From contig NZ_BBRA01000001.1 in assembly GCF_000975035.1 (NCBI RefSeq), forward strand, positions 1,011,184 through 1,075,183: a DNA stretch of 64,000 nt, in the 5' to 3' direction. This stretch comes from Demequina flava. Lineage in GTDB: Bacteria > Actinomycetota > Actinomycetes > Actinomycetales > Demequinaceae. Of this stretch, positions 34,752 to 43,842 are shown one piece after another (the first letter of the stretch is position 1; every line of letters begins with the position of its first letter). The position numbers and the translations under genes were made by a program. A model generated the notes under the pieces. It saw nothing but the letters and a program-made list of their open reading frames with translations. It searched no databases and was not told the DNA's origin.

Positions 34752-35872
34752 CGTCCAGCCTCCTCGGTGTCGAAGGACTCCTGGAAGCGCTCGAACCACA
34801 CTCGCTCTGCATCGACGGCGGCGTGCGGAAGTGCATAGACATCTTTGAACATGTCGAGCAGCGGCGGGCGCTTCCAGGACTTCACGGTGGAGCGGGCGCG
34901 CTCGCCCAGAGCCTTGGCTTCCTGGGCGACATCCTCGCGGAACTCATCGCTCAGTTCGCCGCGAGCGCTCAGGTAGGTGTCGAGGCGGGCGATCGGGTCG
35001 CGGTCCGCCCAGTACTGCTCCTCTTCCTTGTCGCGGTAGCGCGTGGGGTCATCAGAGGTGGTGTGGGCACCCATGCGGTAGGTGAGGGCTTCAATGAAGA
35101 CGGGACCCTTGCCGCTACGCGCGTGGTCGAGGGCCCACTCGGTGACCGCACGGCAAGCGATAACGTCGTTGCCGTCGACCCGGATGGTGGGCATTCCAAC
35201 GCCGCGGCCGCGGTCTGCCAGTGGCACCTTTGTCTGGCGCGTGACGGACTCCGAGATCGCGTACTGGTTGTTCTGGCAGAAGAAGACGATGGGGGCGTTG
35301 TAAACGGAAGCGAAGATGAGGGACTCGTTGACGTCGCCCTGAGATGTTGCTCCGTCGCCGAAGTAGGCCACAACCGCGCCCGGCTCCTGCTCGGGATTGG
35401 CCTTTTGCTCGCGGGCCTTGGCCATGGCGTAGCCGGTGGCGTGAAGCGAGTGTGCTCCGATCACCAGCGTGTAGAGGTGGAAATTGTGCTCTGCCGGGGT
35501 CCACGCGCCGTGCTGGAGCCCACGGAAGATGCGCAAGACCTCGACAAGGTCCACGCCCTGGAGGTGTGCGACGCCGTGCTCGCGATAGCTCGGGAAGACA
35601 AAATCGTTGTCGCGCAACGCACGACCGGAACCGATCTGCGCGCCCTCCTGGCCGAGCGACTGCACCCACAGGCCCAGCTCACCCTGGCGTTGAAGGCTGG
35701 TGGCTTCGAGGTCCCACGCGCGCACCACGGTCATGGCGCGCCACATCTGGCGCAACTCCTCGGCATCGAGGTTCTGCACGTACCGGGAAAAGGTCTCGTG
35801 CTCGACGGGTACACCCTCGTGGGTGAGCATCGAGACGAGTCCGTCGGTCGACAGTGGGCCAGTCGAGTCCAT
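34748..35872 (-). CDS. 2-oxoacid dehydrogenase E1 alpha subunit
   Basis: 374 residues. The thiamine diphosphate motif starts at YFGDGATSQGDVNES (near residue 170) and ends at FCQNNQYAIS (NN near 200). The phosphorylation-loop region TYRMGAHTTSDDPTRYR follows near 275. It decarboxylates the keto acid with the beta chain. The ATG at 35872 has AAGGAG six bases before it; a GTG two codons upstream is too close to that site. It is the first gene of the operon, and the two tandem palindromes at 35921-35949 lie 49-77 bp upstream. The sequence resembles both PdhA- and BkdA-type proteins; without comparison the substrate remains open. Confidence 0.92.
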   Translation of the reverse strand: MDSTGPLSTDGLVSMLTHEGVPVEHETFSRYVQNLDAEELRQMWRAMTVVRAWDLEATSLQRQGELGLWVQSLGQEGAQIGSGRALRDNDFVFPSYREHGVAHLQGVDLVEVLRIFRGLQHGAWTPAEHNFHLYTLVIGAHSLHATGYAMAKAREQKANPEQEPGAVVAYFGDGATSQGDVNESLIFASVYNAPIVFFCQNNQYAISESVTRQTKVPLADRGRGVGMPTIRVDGNDVIACRAVTEWALDHARSGKGPVFIEALTYRMGAHTTSDDPTRYRDKEEEQYWADRDPIARLDTYLSARGELSDEFREDVAQEAKALGERARSTVKSWKRPPLLDMFKDVYALPHAAVDAERVWFERFQESFDTEEAGR

Positions 35873-35920
35873 CCGCACTCCTTCGCAAACGACGGCGGGT
35901 GTGGGCCCGCTTGTCCTAAC

Positions 35921-35949
35921 CTACGCAAGCGTAGGCTACGGAACCGTAG
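35921..35949 (-). promoter_or_regulatory. Two tandem palindromes upstream of the E1-E2 operon
   Basis: CTACGCAAGCGTAG (35921-35934) and CTACGGAACCGTAG (35936-35949) each have perfect 5-bp arms CTACG/CGTAG around four bases, with centres 15 bp apart. The whole block is bounded by AAC and GTT. Such double sites fit a dimeric repressor of TetR type binding twice. It lies 49 bp before the E1alpha start. Confidence 0.65.
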
Positions 35950-35999
35950 GTTTGCAACAGAGGCGAGAGTCCGCGCGGGTTCACATGGCCAATTGCCGA

Positions 36000-37064
36000 C
36001 TAACGCCGGGCCTCTAGGAGCCCCAGCACCACGTGTACCGCAAGGTCCGTCGGCACGACATTCTTCTCGACAGCAGCGCCGGCTCGCGCTTCCCGCACAA
36101 ACTCAGCGCGGTCGCCAACCATGTCCAAGCCCCAACTCTCAAACAGATCCCACTGCCTCTCGGCAAAATCCGTCAGTCGACTTGTCAGAGCGCCCGGCAC
36201 ACCAGGTAGGGCTTCGTCCCTTGGTGGGGTGCGCGACGCCTGCAAGCTTTCGAACGCACCCCGATGGAGGTGGCTTCTGATCACCCCATCTGGTACTCCC
36301 GCCTCCCGCGCCGCTTGCCCCACGGAGAGCACAAAGGACACCTCTGCTGCCGTCAACCCGCGGTTGCGGTGTGCGACTAGCTGGGGAGATTCTGCTGAGA
36401 GGAGCGCTGGCCGCACCCCTAGCAGCGCACCGAACGCAGTTGCAACGCGGTGAGGCTCAGCCCGATCCGTCATGATCACGTGCACATTCGATGCGCCGAA
36501 AGCATCAACCCACGGTCCGAGCCGGTCCGCTTGGCGTTCGATTGGGATTCGGCCGCGCACCCGCGTGCCTGACTCCGAAAAGTCACGGCCGGCAAGCCAC
36601 TCCCCCAGATCTACCGTGATCTTGCCCGCCCGCACATCTTCTTGCCACAAGGACACCAGGAACTCCCCGTAGTTCCTCACCGTGTACACGATGTGTGCAT
36701 CCGCACCCAATGTCCGGCGGGCGTGCTGTATTGCTGCGGAGGGAAGGGTCGAGGCCCATTCATCCGAGATCAACATTCGCGCTCCGGACTCGGGTCGCGC
36801 CTGAAGCACTAGTTCCGCCCATTCCTCGCCATCGCCAGCTCCTTCTCCGTACGCCCGGAGGCTCCGAACCGGGTCCCGGTGCCGATGCGCGCTCTTGGCT
36901 CCAGGGCGACATGTCGGATAGATAACTCCAGCCTCTCTCAACTCCGCGCGCCCGACATCCGCGGCCCGCTGGATGGCTGATGTCGCGGTCTTCGGAGATC
37001 CGATGTGAAACAGGGCGGCCCCAGCGGGAATAGGAGCGGAGGAGTGGGCAGTGGCGAAACTCAT
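36000..37064 (-). CDS. Sulfotransferase-like protein
   Basis: 354 residues. ALFHIGSPKTATSAIQRAA (residues 17-35) is the 5'-phosphosulfate-binding loop, with Lys25 as the PAPS-binding residue; where many members have G-T/S, this protein has A-T-S. HIVYTVRNYGEFLVSLWQ (about 124-141) is the 3'-phosphate-binding strand with Arg and Ser. The remaining helical parts fit sulfotransferase family 3-like proteins found in polysaccharide loci. It could add sulfate to a surface glycan. The gene borders the glycan island and lies on the opposite strand to the GT2 gene; base composition is lower in GC than in the neighbouring dehydrogenase operon. Acceptor unknown. Confidence 0.7.
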   Translation of the reverse strand: MSFATAHSSAPIPAGAALFHIGSPKTATSAIQRAADVGRAELREAGVIYPTCRPGAKSAHRHRDPVRSLRAYGEGAGDGEEWAELVLQARPESGARMLISDEWASTLPSAAIQHARRTLGADAHIVYTVRNYGEFLVSLWQEDVRAGKITVDLGEWLAGRDFSESGTRVRGRIPIERQADRLGPWVDAFGASNVHVIMTDRAEPHRVATAFGALLGVRPALLSAESPQLVAHRNRGLTAAEVSFVLSVGQAAREAGVPDGVIRSHLHRGAFESLQASRTPPRDEALPGVPGALTSRLTDFAERQWDLFESWGLDMVGDRAEFVREARAGAAVEKNVVPTDLAVHVVLGLLEARR

Positions 37065-37309
37065 GATTGTGTGGCCTTCCTGGCGACCAACGTGACCGCC
37101 GCAACAAGCTTGCTTTGGGAATCTACGGAACTCGGGTTACGAACCCCTGAACAGCGACCTAGGCAACCCCTACATGTGCAAGCACGGCCGCGCGGCCTCA
37201 GCATCCGCGGCAAGGTGACATTCGAGTGAAGGTCTGTTCACATACCGGTGAAGTGCGCGCCATGGGTTCTAGGCTTCCATTAACAAACCCTGGAGAAACC
37301 CCCTCATTC

Positions 37310-38278
37310 ATGACTGAGTTGAGCATCGTTGTACCACTTCACAACGCAGAACGTTTTGTCCCGACGTGCCTGGAAACCATCCGTCGCACTATCGAGCCAG
37401 GTTTTCAGTTCATTCTGATTGACGACTGTTCAACGGACTCCACACCAGAACTCATCGCCGACGCACAGCGGGAGATCCCGTCACTCACCGTGCTCCACAA
37501 CGATGTCAACATCGGAGTTGCCGCATCACGGAACCGAGCGCACGAAGCGGTCGAGGGACGCTATCTCACCTACTTCGACGCCGACGACTGGTGCTCACCG
37601 CAACACTTTCGCGGCATGCTAGATGCCATCAAAGCGCTCAACGTCGACTTCGTCCGCACCGCGCACGTCAAGGTCACCGGGCTAGAACGGCGCGTAGTAC
37701 GGGTGCCTAACCAGACAGTAGACGTGCCTCTTCCTGCGACATCGGGAATCGGTGCCGCAGGTGCTTCAAGTGCAGTCGATTACCCGTTCTTGTGGGCAGG
37801 CACGTACGACTTGACTCGGATTGACTCCTCTTGGCTCCCGTTCAATGAAAACCTCCGCACCGCAGCCGACCGTCCGTGGTTTTGGCGTCTCTACATGAAT
37901 GCCACTTCAACGGCCGCACTGTCGCAACCGAGTTACTTTTACCGAAAGACTATTAACTCGACCGCGCTCACCCAAGCGGGCAATCCCTCAACCTTGCACT
38001 TCACAGACGCATACGACGACGTTCGAGAGCTCGTGCTTCCAACCGGCAATGTGGAGTGGATCCGCAAGGCCGTCTATGCGACCGTGCGTATTGTGTGCTT
38101 TCACATCGACAAGCGCGAGCGTCTTACCCCTGAACTCCAGCGCGACCTAATCGGGCGCTCTACGCGATTGCTGCAGCAACTGCCCCCCGAGCATCTCGAG
38201 TACGCTGTCCGACGCCTGCCCTTCGCGCGCAGGATGATGGTGCAGCGACTACTCCGGGCGGAGGTGGCGGCCGCATGA
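37310..38278 (+). CDS. Family 2 glycosyltransferase
   Basis: 322 residues with a GT-A fold: ELSIVVPLHNAERF at the start, FILIDDCSTDSTPEL (nucleotide-binding Asp) near residue 37 and YLTYFDADDWCSP (the metal-binding DxD, here DADD) near 86. The second half resembles bacterial GT2 enzymes from capsule and teichoic acid loci. It transfers a sugar from a nucleotide-sugar to a growing glycan. The ATG at 37310 begins the conserved part; GGAGAAA lies 12 bp upstream. The frame is open for 28 codons before it but is not conserved-looking. Its stop overlaps the next start by 4 bp (ATGA, 38275-38278), so it is in one operon with the polysialyltransferase-like gene. Confidence 0.85.
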   Translation: MTELSIVVPLHNAERFVPTCLETIRRTIEPGFQFILIDDCSTDSTPELIADAQREIPSLTVLHNDVNIGVAASRNRAHEAVEGRYLTYFDADDWCSPQHFRGMLDAIKALNVDFVRTAHVKVTGLERRVVRVPNQTVDVPLPATSGIGAAGASSAVDYPFLWAGTYDLTRIDSSWLPFNENLRTAADRPWFWRLYMNATSTAALSQPSYFYRKTINSTALTQAGNPSTLHFTDAYDDVRELVLPTGNVEWIRKAVYATVRIVCFHIDKRERLTPELQRDLIGRSTRLLQQLPPEHLEYAVRRLPFARRMMVQRLLRAEVAAA

Positions 38279-39639
38279 CCGATCAGGTGTTCATCGCTCC
38301 GACGTTCATGTGTGCGGCGACGATGGCCGCAGCAGTGGATGCGGGCGAGTTTGAGCAAGGGCGCCGAGCCCTCGTTATTGCCAACAATGCGGCCATCCCC
38401 GAAGTTACCCCCGCACTGCACGAACACGACTGGTTTAAGCCGATTGCTGACCGTTTTGACGCAATTGCTTATCTCAACGACTACATCGCGCCACATCACC
38501 CTCGTACCTGGCGCCCGCGCAAGAGCACCATGGACGACCTCGCTGGGCGAATTCGAATCGAGTTAGGTATCGGTCCCGACCCGCGAGTCGTCAGCCAGTC
38601 TCTACTTGTCAGGCCAGCCTTGGCTCTCGCACAGTCGTTCGGCTCGGGCCCTATTACAGCGGTGTCCGATGGCCTCATGGCCTATGGCCGCGGCCGTCTT
38701 CCGTTGGCGACATCATTGGCCGACCGTCTCGACTCGCTCTTGTATCTCGACCTCTTGCCAGATGTCGCGCCACGATTGTTCGCCGAACTTGAACCGTCGC
38801 TGATACGCGTCGGGCCTGGCGAGTTTCGGGCGATCAGTGGCGACGTTGCGGCGCATGTCGACGCGGCATCCAGCTTTGGGACCGCACCCGATGCGCTCAT
38901 TCTTGGTCAATACCTTGCCGACCTAGAGCTATTGACGGACGACGAAGAGGAATACCTACACGCGGAGATGGTTCGCGCCGCGCACGCCCTCGGAGCATCG
39001 ACTGTCGCGTTCAAGCCGCATCCGTCCTCCGTGGCGACGGTGAGCGCTCGGATGGCACAAACCGCGAGGTCCCTAGGCCTGGAGTTCCAAACTATTCACA
39101 CGCGGCTTCCGCTCGAAGTGCTACTTGAGACGTGGCAGCCGCAACACGTGATCAGCAATTTCTCGACGGGTCTGGCAACGGCGTCCGGCATCTACGGGCT
39201 CGAAGCCCACACCGTCGGTGCACTGGACGTGGCACGAGCTCTTCCCACGGAGACCAACTCCAACCTAGTCCCACTCGCACTCTGCTACGCCGCCTACCCG
39301 CGCTACGAACGCACGGATGAAGGCGCGGGCACGCTGATTGCAGCGCCGGAGGCCAACCTGCAAGGTGTTATCGACGCTCTGGCCGCGAGGCTCGAAGGGC
39401 ATCCGCACCCCGCCATAGCAAGCGGGCACACCATTACCGATCCTGGCCTTGTCGAACTAATGAAGCCCCTCACGCGGCCCCAACGTCCCCCGCTCCGAAA
39501 GCGCCTGCGTCGCAGAATCGTCACGACCTTGCCGATGAGCATCCGCCACTACGTGCGCAAGGTACGACGACGTACACGGCGCTCGGTCAAGACTGCGCGC
39601 GACATCGCGGCGGTCATGAGCCTGCCGATACCAAAGTAG
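38275..39639 (+). CDS. Polysialyltransferase-like protein (PF07388 type)
   Basis: 454 residues. Two short motifs fit the bacterial polysialyltransferase family: TVAFKPHPSSVA (the KxHP motif, near residue 245) and HVISNFSTGLATASGIYG (the Ser-x-x-Thr motif, near 292), each part of the CMP-sialic-acid site in known enzymes. The C-terminus (about 400-450) is strongly basic (RKRLRRRIV, KVRRRTRRSVK), fit to lie on the membrane. It would add or extend nonulosonic acid residues in a surface polymer. It is coupled to the GT2 gene and its 3' end overlaps the convergent acyltransferase gene by 26 bp. Confidence 0.72.
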   Translation: MTDQVFIAPTFMCAATMAAAVDAGEFEQGRRALVIANNAAIPEVTPALHEHDWFKPIADRFDAIAYLNDYIAPHHPRTWRPRKSTMDDLAGRIRIELGIGPDPRVVSQSLLVRPALALAQSFGSGPITAVSDGLMAYGRGRLPLATSLADRLDSLLYLDLLPDVAPRLFAELEPSLIRVGPGEFRAISGDVAAHVDAASSFGTAPDALILGQYLADLELLTDDEEEYLHAEMVRAAHALGASTVAFKPHPSSVATVSARMAQTARSLGLEFQTIHTRLPLEVLLETWQPQHVISNFSTGLATASGIYGLEAHTVGALDVARALPTETNSNLVPLALCYAAYPRYERTDEGAGTLIAAPEANLQGVIDALAARLEGHPHPAIASGHTITDPGLVELMKPLTRPQRPPLRKRLRRRIVTTLPMSIRHYVRKVRRRTRRSVKTARDIAAVMSLPIPK

Positions 39640-41704
39640 ACGCGAGCCGGGTTCCTAGCCACGGGGCGAGGGTACGAGCGAACGTCTCGGTCATGTGGCT
39701 GCTCGTGTCCCGGTAGACCACCGCGCCGGATATGACAGTCGCGCACTTGGAGTCGCACAGCGACGGATTCACGTCCAAGTACCGCACCTCTGAAACCGTG
39801 TCGGCGGCGGCGCCGAGAACTGCAGGCCGCGCAAGCGCCTCGGTTGCGTCACGCTGGCAGTCTGGTTCGGGCCCTGTCGAGGCAGCCAGACAACGTAGTT
39901 GCTCCTGGTCCATTTGTGGCGTGTCCTCGAGAACTACGACGGAGCCAACTACCTCCAGCAAGTTTTCCCAGCGCTCGGCATAGCCATCGACAGCCAACGC
40001 CTCTGATCGCGATGAGTCCTCCGCGAACTCATGCGCCCGAGTCGCGGACGTCACCACCAGGTCGGGCTTCGACCGAGCGATGCGCTGTAAAACTTCGTCG
40101 TTCCACTCCACGCAACTGTCGCGGTGGTCATCGTTCGCGAGTTGGCTAGCGGCGTCTGTGAACGGACAGGCCGCCTTAAAGTAAACAGTCAGGTTCCAGT
40201 TCTGTTGAAGGGCGACCTGTTCGATGGCCGGAAACCATTGGGCTGCATGAGAGTCACCAACCAAGACCACCGAAGCATCGGCCGTGTTCTCGCTCGCACC
40301 ATACTCACAAGTCTTGACCTCGCTCTGGACCGGCGATGTGCGGCACTCGTCGTCGTATACCGGCGACACGTCGTCCTCAACGCCGGTGCGAGCTGGCTCG
40401 ACATCGGCCCACTCCACCGTGGAACAGTCCAGTTCCTCTGTCCATGATTGCGCACCCAGGCACGCCTCCTGGTTCGCAGCAAGCGGTCTCGCATCGCCGT
40501 CGTCAGCCCGTTGTGCAAGAACCCATGCGGCTGTCACAACGGTGGCCACGGCGGCCGCGGCAGCCACGAAAGTGCGCCACGTGACTGGCCCGCGTCCATG
40601 CCTCAGTCGCTCTTCGACGAGACGATGCGTGGCTGCTGCCATGACGAGTGTGAGCACCAAGATGGCTACGAGCGTGATCGCATCAGCATCCCGCTTCAGG
40701 GCGAAAGGAACCAGCACGATCAGTGGCCAATGCCATAGGTACGCCGTGTAGGACACTGCACCTAACCACTGAACGCCGGGCAACCGATAGAGACGTCCAA
40801 GAGGACCGACATGGCGGTCCCCCGCTGCTATCACCGCAACTGTTGCGAGCACAGGCACCAGCGTCACTGGCCCAGGAACTGCCGTAGCCGAATCGAATTC
40901 CCAGAACACAAACAGAAGAACTGAAATTCCAGCTATTCCGAGTGTGGGTCGCCACCACTGCGCCAGCAATCTCGACCTGTGGTCTCGGGCCTCATCGCGA
41001 GACCGCATTGCGAGTGCGGCAAGCAGGGCGCCAGCGGCGAACTCCCACGCACGTGCTGTTGTGACGAAGTAAGCTGCCGCGTCGTGCTGGTCGATGAGCA
41101 CCCATGCGTGCGCAAGTGAAGCTACCCCCACGAATGCGATGGCGGGCACCACGATGCGATGACCACTCCTGTCCATCGCTAACAGCGCGACCAAGAGCAC
41201 CGGCCATGCGAGGTAGAACTGCTCCTCTACAGAGAGTGACCAGAAATGCTGCACAGGCGACGCGGCGCCGTCAGCTGCGAGGTAGTCGACTGCGCTCGCC
41301 GCGAGCGCCCAGTTTTCGACTATCAGTGCCGAGGCAGCAACCTCGCGCAGGAAACTTTCCCAGTACGCGGCGGGCACCACGAGGAAGACTGCGATCACGG
41401 TCGCCGTGAGAACCGTAATCGCCGACGGCAAGAGCCGCCGAATGCGCCTGCCCCAAAATGACGGAAGGTTGATGTTGCCGTGTTTGCCGTGTTCTCGTAT
41501 GAGATGGCCGGTGATGAGGAATCCCGAGACAACGAAGAAGACATCGACCCCGATGTATCCGCCCGGCAGTGCATCGGGCCAAAGGTGATAGACGATGACA
41601 GCGCCCACGGCGATCGCCCGGAGGGCCTGAATCTCAGTACGTACCCGAGTGCTTCCCCGCGGGGCGGAGACCGTACGCACCTCGGCCGGTGTGGCTGTCA
41701 CCAT
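39614..41704 (-). CDS. OafA/YrhL-type O-acyltransferase with C-terminal SGNH domain
   Basis: 696 residues. Residues 20-370 are an acyltransferase-3 membrane domain with about ten segments: EIQALRAIAVGAVIVYHLWP (with the catalytic-type His of VYHLW), GGYIGVDVFFVVSGFLITGHL and HFWSLSVEEQFYLAWPVLL. Residues 430-690 are an extracytoplasmic SGNH-like domain with VVLVGDSHAAQW (Ser nucleophile in GDSHA). Such proteins O-acetylate sugars of surface polymers, taking acetyl from cytosolic donors. Here the target is likely the nonulosonic acid polymer. It is the last gene of the seven-gene operon; its ATG overlaps the DUF6716 stop by 7 bp. A motif copy (40274-40283) lies in the SGNH part. Confidence 0.9.
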   Translation of the reverse strand: MVTATPAEVRTVSAPRGSTRVRTEIQALRAIAVGAVIVYHLWPDALPGGYIGVDVFFVVSGFLITGHLIREHGKHGNINLPSFWGRRIRRLLPSAITVLTATVIAVFLVVPAAYWESFLREVAASALIVENWALAASAVDYLAADGAASPVQHFWSLSVEEQFYLAWPVLLVALLAMDRSGHRIVVPAIAFVGVASLAHAWVLIDQHDAAAYFVTTARAWEFAAGALLAALAMRSRDEARDHRSRLLAQWWRPTLGIAGISVLLFVFWEFDSATAVPGPVTLVPVLATVAVIAAGDRHVGPLGRLYRLPGVQWLGAVSYTAYLWHWPLIVLVPFALKRDADAITLVAILVLTLVMAAATHRLVEERLRHGRGPVTWRTFVAAAAAVATVVTAAWVLAQRADDGDARPLAANQEACLGAQSWTEELDCSTVEWADVEPARTGVEDDVSPVYDDECRTSPVQSEVKTCEYGASENTADASVVLVGDSHAAQWFPAIEQVALQQNWNLTVYFKAACPFTDAASQLANDDHRDSCVEWNDEVLQRIARSKPDLVVTSATRAHEFAEDSSRSEALAVDGYAERWENLLEVVGSVVVLEDTPQMDQEQLRCLAASTGPEPDCQRDATEALARPAVLGAAADTVSEVRYLDVNPSLCDSKCATVISGAVVYRDTSSHMTETFARTLAPWLGTRLASTLVSAGS

Positions 41705-42966
41705 GATGCCGCTTTCGGCGCGGCGACGCGCCTAAACCCTCTCCGGACCAGCCGCGCCGCGCGGGCCGCACGGGACAGCGCCCGCGCTTCGGGCGACGCA
41801 TCCGCACCCAGGGCTCGAAGTTCGAGGCGTGCGCGCTGCCAACGCACCGTGAAGCCTCGGCCCGCATCCAGTTGTTGCAAAAGCCCCGCGTCTCGTCGGA
41901 GAACCACGTCGTCTAGGCGGGTGAGCCAATCCTGATCGTCCTGCGAGTGAAAATAGTTGTTGTCACGCCACTCAGGTTCAACCTCGTAAAAGCGCGCGGC
42001 CCGTAGATCGTCCAAAGACCCCCAAAGGCCCGCCCCTACGAAGGCGGTGTTAATGAGCTCAGGTGCTACCCCAAAGTCATCGAGCACGAGGGTAGGCACG
42101 CCATAGGCGATGGCCTCGACGATCGCGGTCGAACTTACGCTCGCCAGCCCCACGGCACGCTCGAGATGCCCGGCCATCGGCCGATCTGAGATTTGCAGGT
42201 TCGCGGGCAACTCCTGGTCCTGGCTGAAGTGGTCTAGAACTTCCGAGTAAGGAATGTCCTCACGGTGCGTTTGAGACTCCCCTGCGAGCGCGCGCACTTT
42301 CATGACGACGGTGAGGTCTGGTCGCGACCGCGCGAGGTCGACGAGGGCCTTCACAACGCGCGCGCGATCAGCCATCGCTGCCGGCACCAATGCTTGGGCC
42401 GCGAAAATAACCTCGGATCGTTCCTCCAGTACCGGCCGCTCCGTTGCCCGCTGAATGAACGGCAAGGTTGCGAGACACAGGCGCCCGCGCATCGGTCCAC
42501 TCTCCGCGAGGCGCGCGTAGGCTTCCACCTCCGTGCGACTGTGTAGAACCATGAGGTCCGCACCGGCTCGGTAGTCCAGACCACGTTGCTGTGCCGGAAA
42601 CGATATGCCTGGTAGTCCCGTCACAACCACGGGACGACCGACACGCATCCGAGCTATCCCATCAAGCATCAACCGCGCCATGGGTCCCCTTGTCGCGAGG
42701 AACACCACATCCGGGCGCTCACGAGCAAGTCGCCTCAGTTCATCGTCGTAGCGCTTCACAGCAACGTCGGCCGGCGCAAACCCCGTTCCTTCAAGGGCCG
42801 AGGCGGTTTGCGCCGCCGACGGTGTCGCTGTGCCACGAAGAACTCTGAGGTTGACCTCTCCTCGCCCACGGAGACAGTGGGCGACGTGGGCCCCCCATTT
42901 GAGGTACGAGTCCGAGTCCGCGTAGACCCAAAGGCGCCGTGCGGCGCGAGTTGTGTCAGGCGTCAA
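41698..42966 (-). CDS. DUF6716 putative glycosyltransferase
   Basis: 422 residues with a GT-B-like layout: RLWVYADSDSYLKWGAHV at the start, PVVVTGLPGISFPAQQRGLDYRAGADLMVLHS in the middle (parts VVVTGLPGISFP, GADLMVLHS), and a second half with VVMKVRALAGESQTHRE and VSSTAIVEAIAYGVPTLVLDD (the S-S-T and P-T-L-V motifs). This resembles DUF6716 proteins, found beside sialic acid genes in actinobacteria, and the polysialyltransferase group in its Ser-Ser motif. It probably transfers a nonulosonic acid or another sugar. It starts with TTG inside the NeuB stop region (11-bp overlap), so translation is coupled. Confidence 0.7.
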   Translation of the reverse strand: MTPDTTRAARRLWVYADSDSYLKWGAHVAHCLRGRGEVNLRVLRGTATPSAAQTASALEGTGFAPADVAVKRYDDELRRLARERPDVVFLATRGPMARLMLDGIARMRVGRPVVVTGLPGISFPAQQRGLDYRAGADLMVLHSRTEVEAYARLAESGPMRGRLCLATLPFIQRATERPVLEERSEVIFAAQALVPAAMADRARVVKALVDLARSRPDLTVVMKVRALAGESQTHREDIPYSEVLDHFSQDQELPANLQISDRPMAGHLERAVGLASVSSTAIVEAIAYGVPTLVLDDFGVAPELINTAFVGAGLWGSLDDLRAARFYEVEPEWRDNNYFHSQDDQDWLTRLDDVVLRRDAGLLQQLDAGRGFTVRWQRARLELRALGADASPEARALSRAARAARLVRRGFRRVAAPKAASW

Positions 42967-43831
42967 CGCGGCGAAGCTTGCTCAAAGGCGCAAGCTCACC
43001 CGGGAAGACCTTCTTCACGCCATCGCCCATGCCCTGCTCAATGATGCGCACGTCGCGCACCAAGTTCTTCAGGCCCGAGGGCTCGAGCGAGGCAGCGTGG
43101 TCCGAGCCCCACATGGTGCGGTCCAGGGTGATGTGGCGCTCGATGGCGCACGCGCCAAGTGCGGCGGCAGCGATCGACAACTGCAGACCGGGCTCGTGGC
43201 CCGAGTAACCCGTGGGTAGCTCGAACTTGTCGCGCAGGGTGGGAATCATCAGCATGTTCGCCTCGTCCGCGGGCAGCGGATACGTCGAGGTTGCGTGCAG
43301 GATAACCGTGTTGTCGCGGTCGAGAACCTCGACCGCGCGCTCGATCTGCTCCATAGTCGACATGCCGGTGGACAGGATGACGGGCTTGCCGGTCGCTCGG
43401 ATCTTCTCGAGCATCGAGATGTCGGTCACAGAGGCCGACGCAATCTTGTAGGCCACGGTGTCCATCGACTCAAGGAAGTCAACCGCGGGCTCGTCCCACG
43501 GCGAAGCGAACCAGTCGATGCCGCGCGCCTTGCAATACGAGTCGATCTGGGCGTACTCCTCGCGCTCGAACTCCACCTTGTAGCGGTACTCGAGGTAGGT
43601 CATCTGACCCCATGGCGTCTCACGCGGAGTCGACTTCATGTGCTCCGGCGTGGAGATCTCCGGCGTGCGCTTCTGGAACTTCACCGCCTGGCAGCCCGCG
43701 TCGATCGCCACGTCAATGAGACGCAAAGCGTTGTCAACGCTGCCATTGTGGTTGAGACCGATCTCCGCGATCATGTACACGGGCTGGCCCTCACCAATGA
43801 GGTGGTTGCCGATCTCGACTGATGTAGCCAT
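42956..43831 (-). CDS. Nonulosonic acid synthase (NeuB family), without SAF domain
   Basis: 291 residues. The TIM barrel of NeuB is clear: YMIAEIGLNHNGSVDNALRLID (short core IAEIGLNHNGS, residues 21-31), AVKFQKR near 50, WFASPWDEPAVDFLE, KIASASVTDISML, GYSGHEPG near 215, and ERHITLDRTMWGSDHAASL near 240. It condenses a mannose-type sugar or its 6-phosphate with PEP. Typical NeuB and human NANS have about 340-360 residues and end with an antifreeze-like SAF domain; here the protein ends after LSKLRRVDA, so SAF is missing. ATG at 43831 follows AAGGAGA seven bases away. It lies 11 bp after the synthetase-phosphatase gene and overlaps DUF6716 by 11 bp. Confidence 0.9.
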   Translation of the reverse strand: MATSVEIGNHLIGEGQPVYMIAEIGLNHNGSVDNALRLIDVAIDAGCQAVKFQKRTPEISTPEHMKSTPRETPWGQMTYLEYRYKVEFEREEYAQIDSYCKARGIDWFASPWDEPAVDFLESMDTVAYKIASASVTDISMLEKIRATGKPVILSTGMSTMEQIERAVEVLDRDNTVILHATSTYPLPADEANMLMIPTLRDKFELPTGYSGHEPGLQLSIAAAALGACAIERHITLDRTMWGSDHAASLEPSGLKNLVRDVRIIEQGMGDGVKKVFPGELAPLSKLRRVDA

Positions 43832-43842
43832 GGCACTTCTCC

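Noticed and set aside
34742-36280. 512-codon plus-strand frame through E1alpha and the operator region
   Set aside because: Antisense of E1alpha; runs through the palindromes and into the sulfotransferase gene without any domain.
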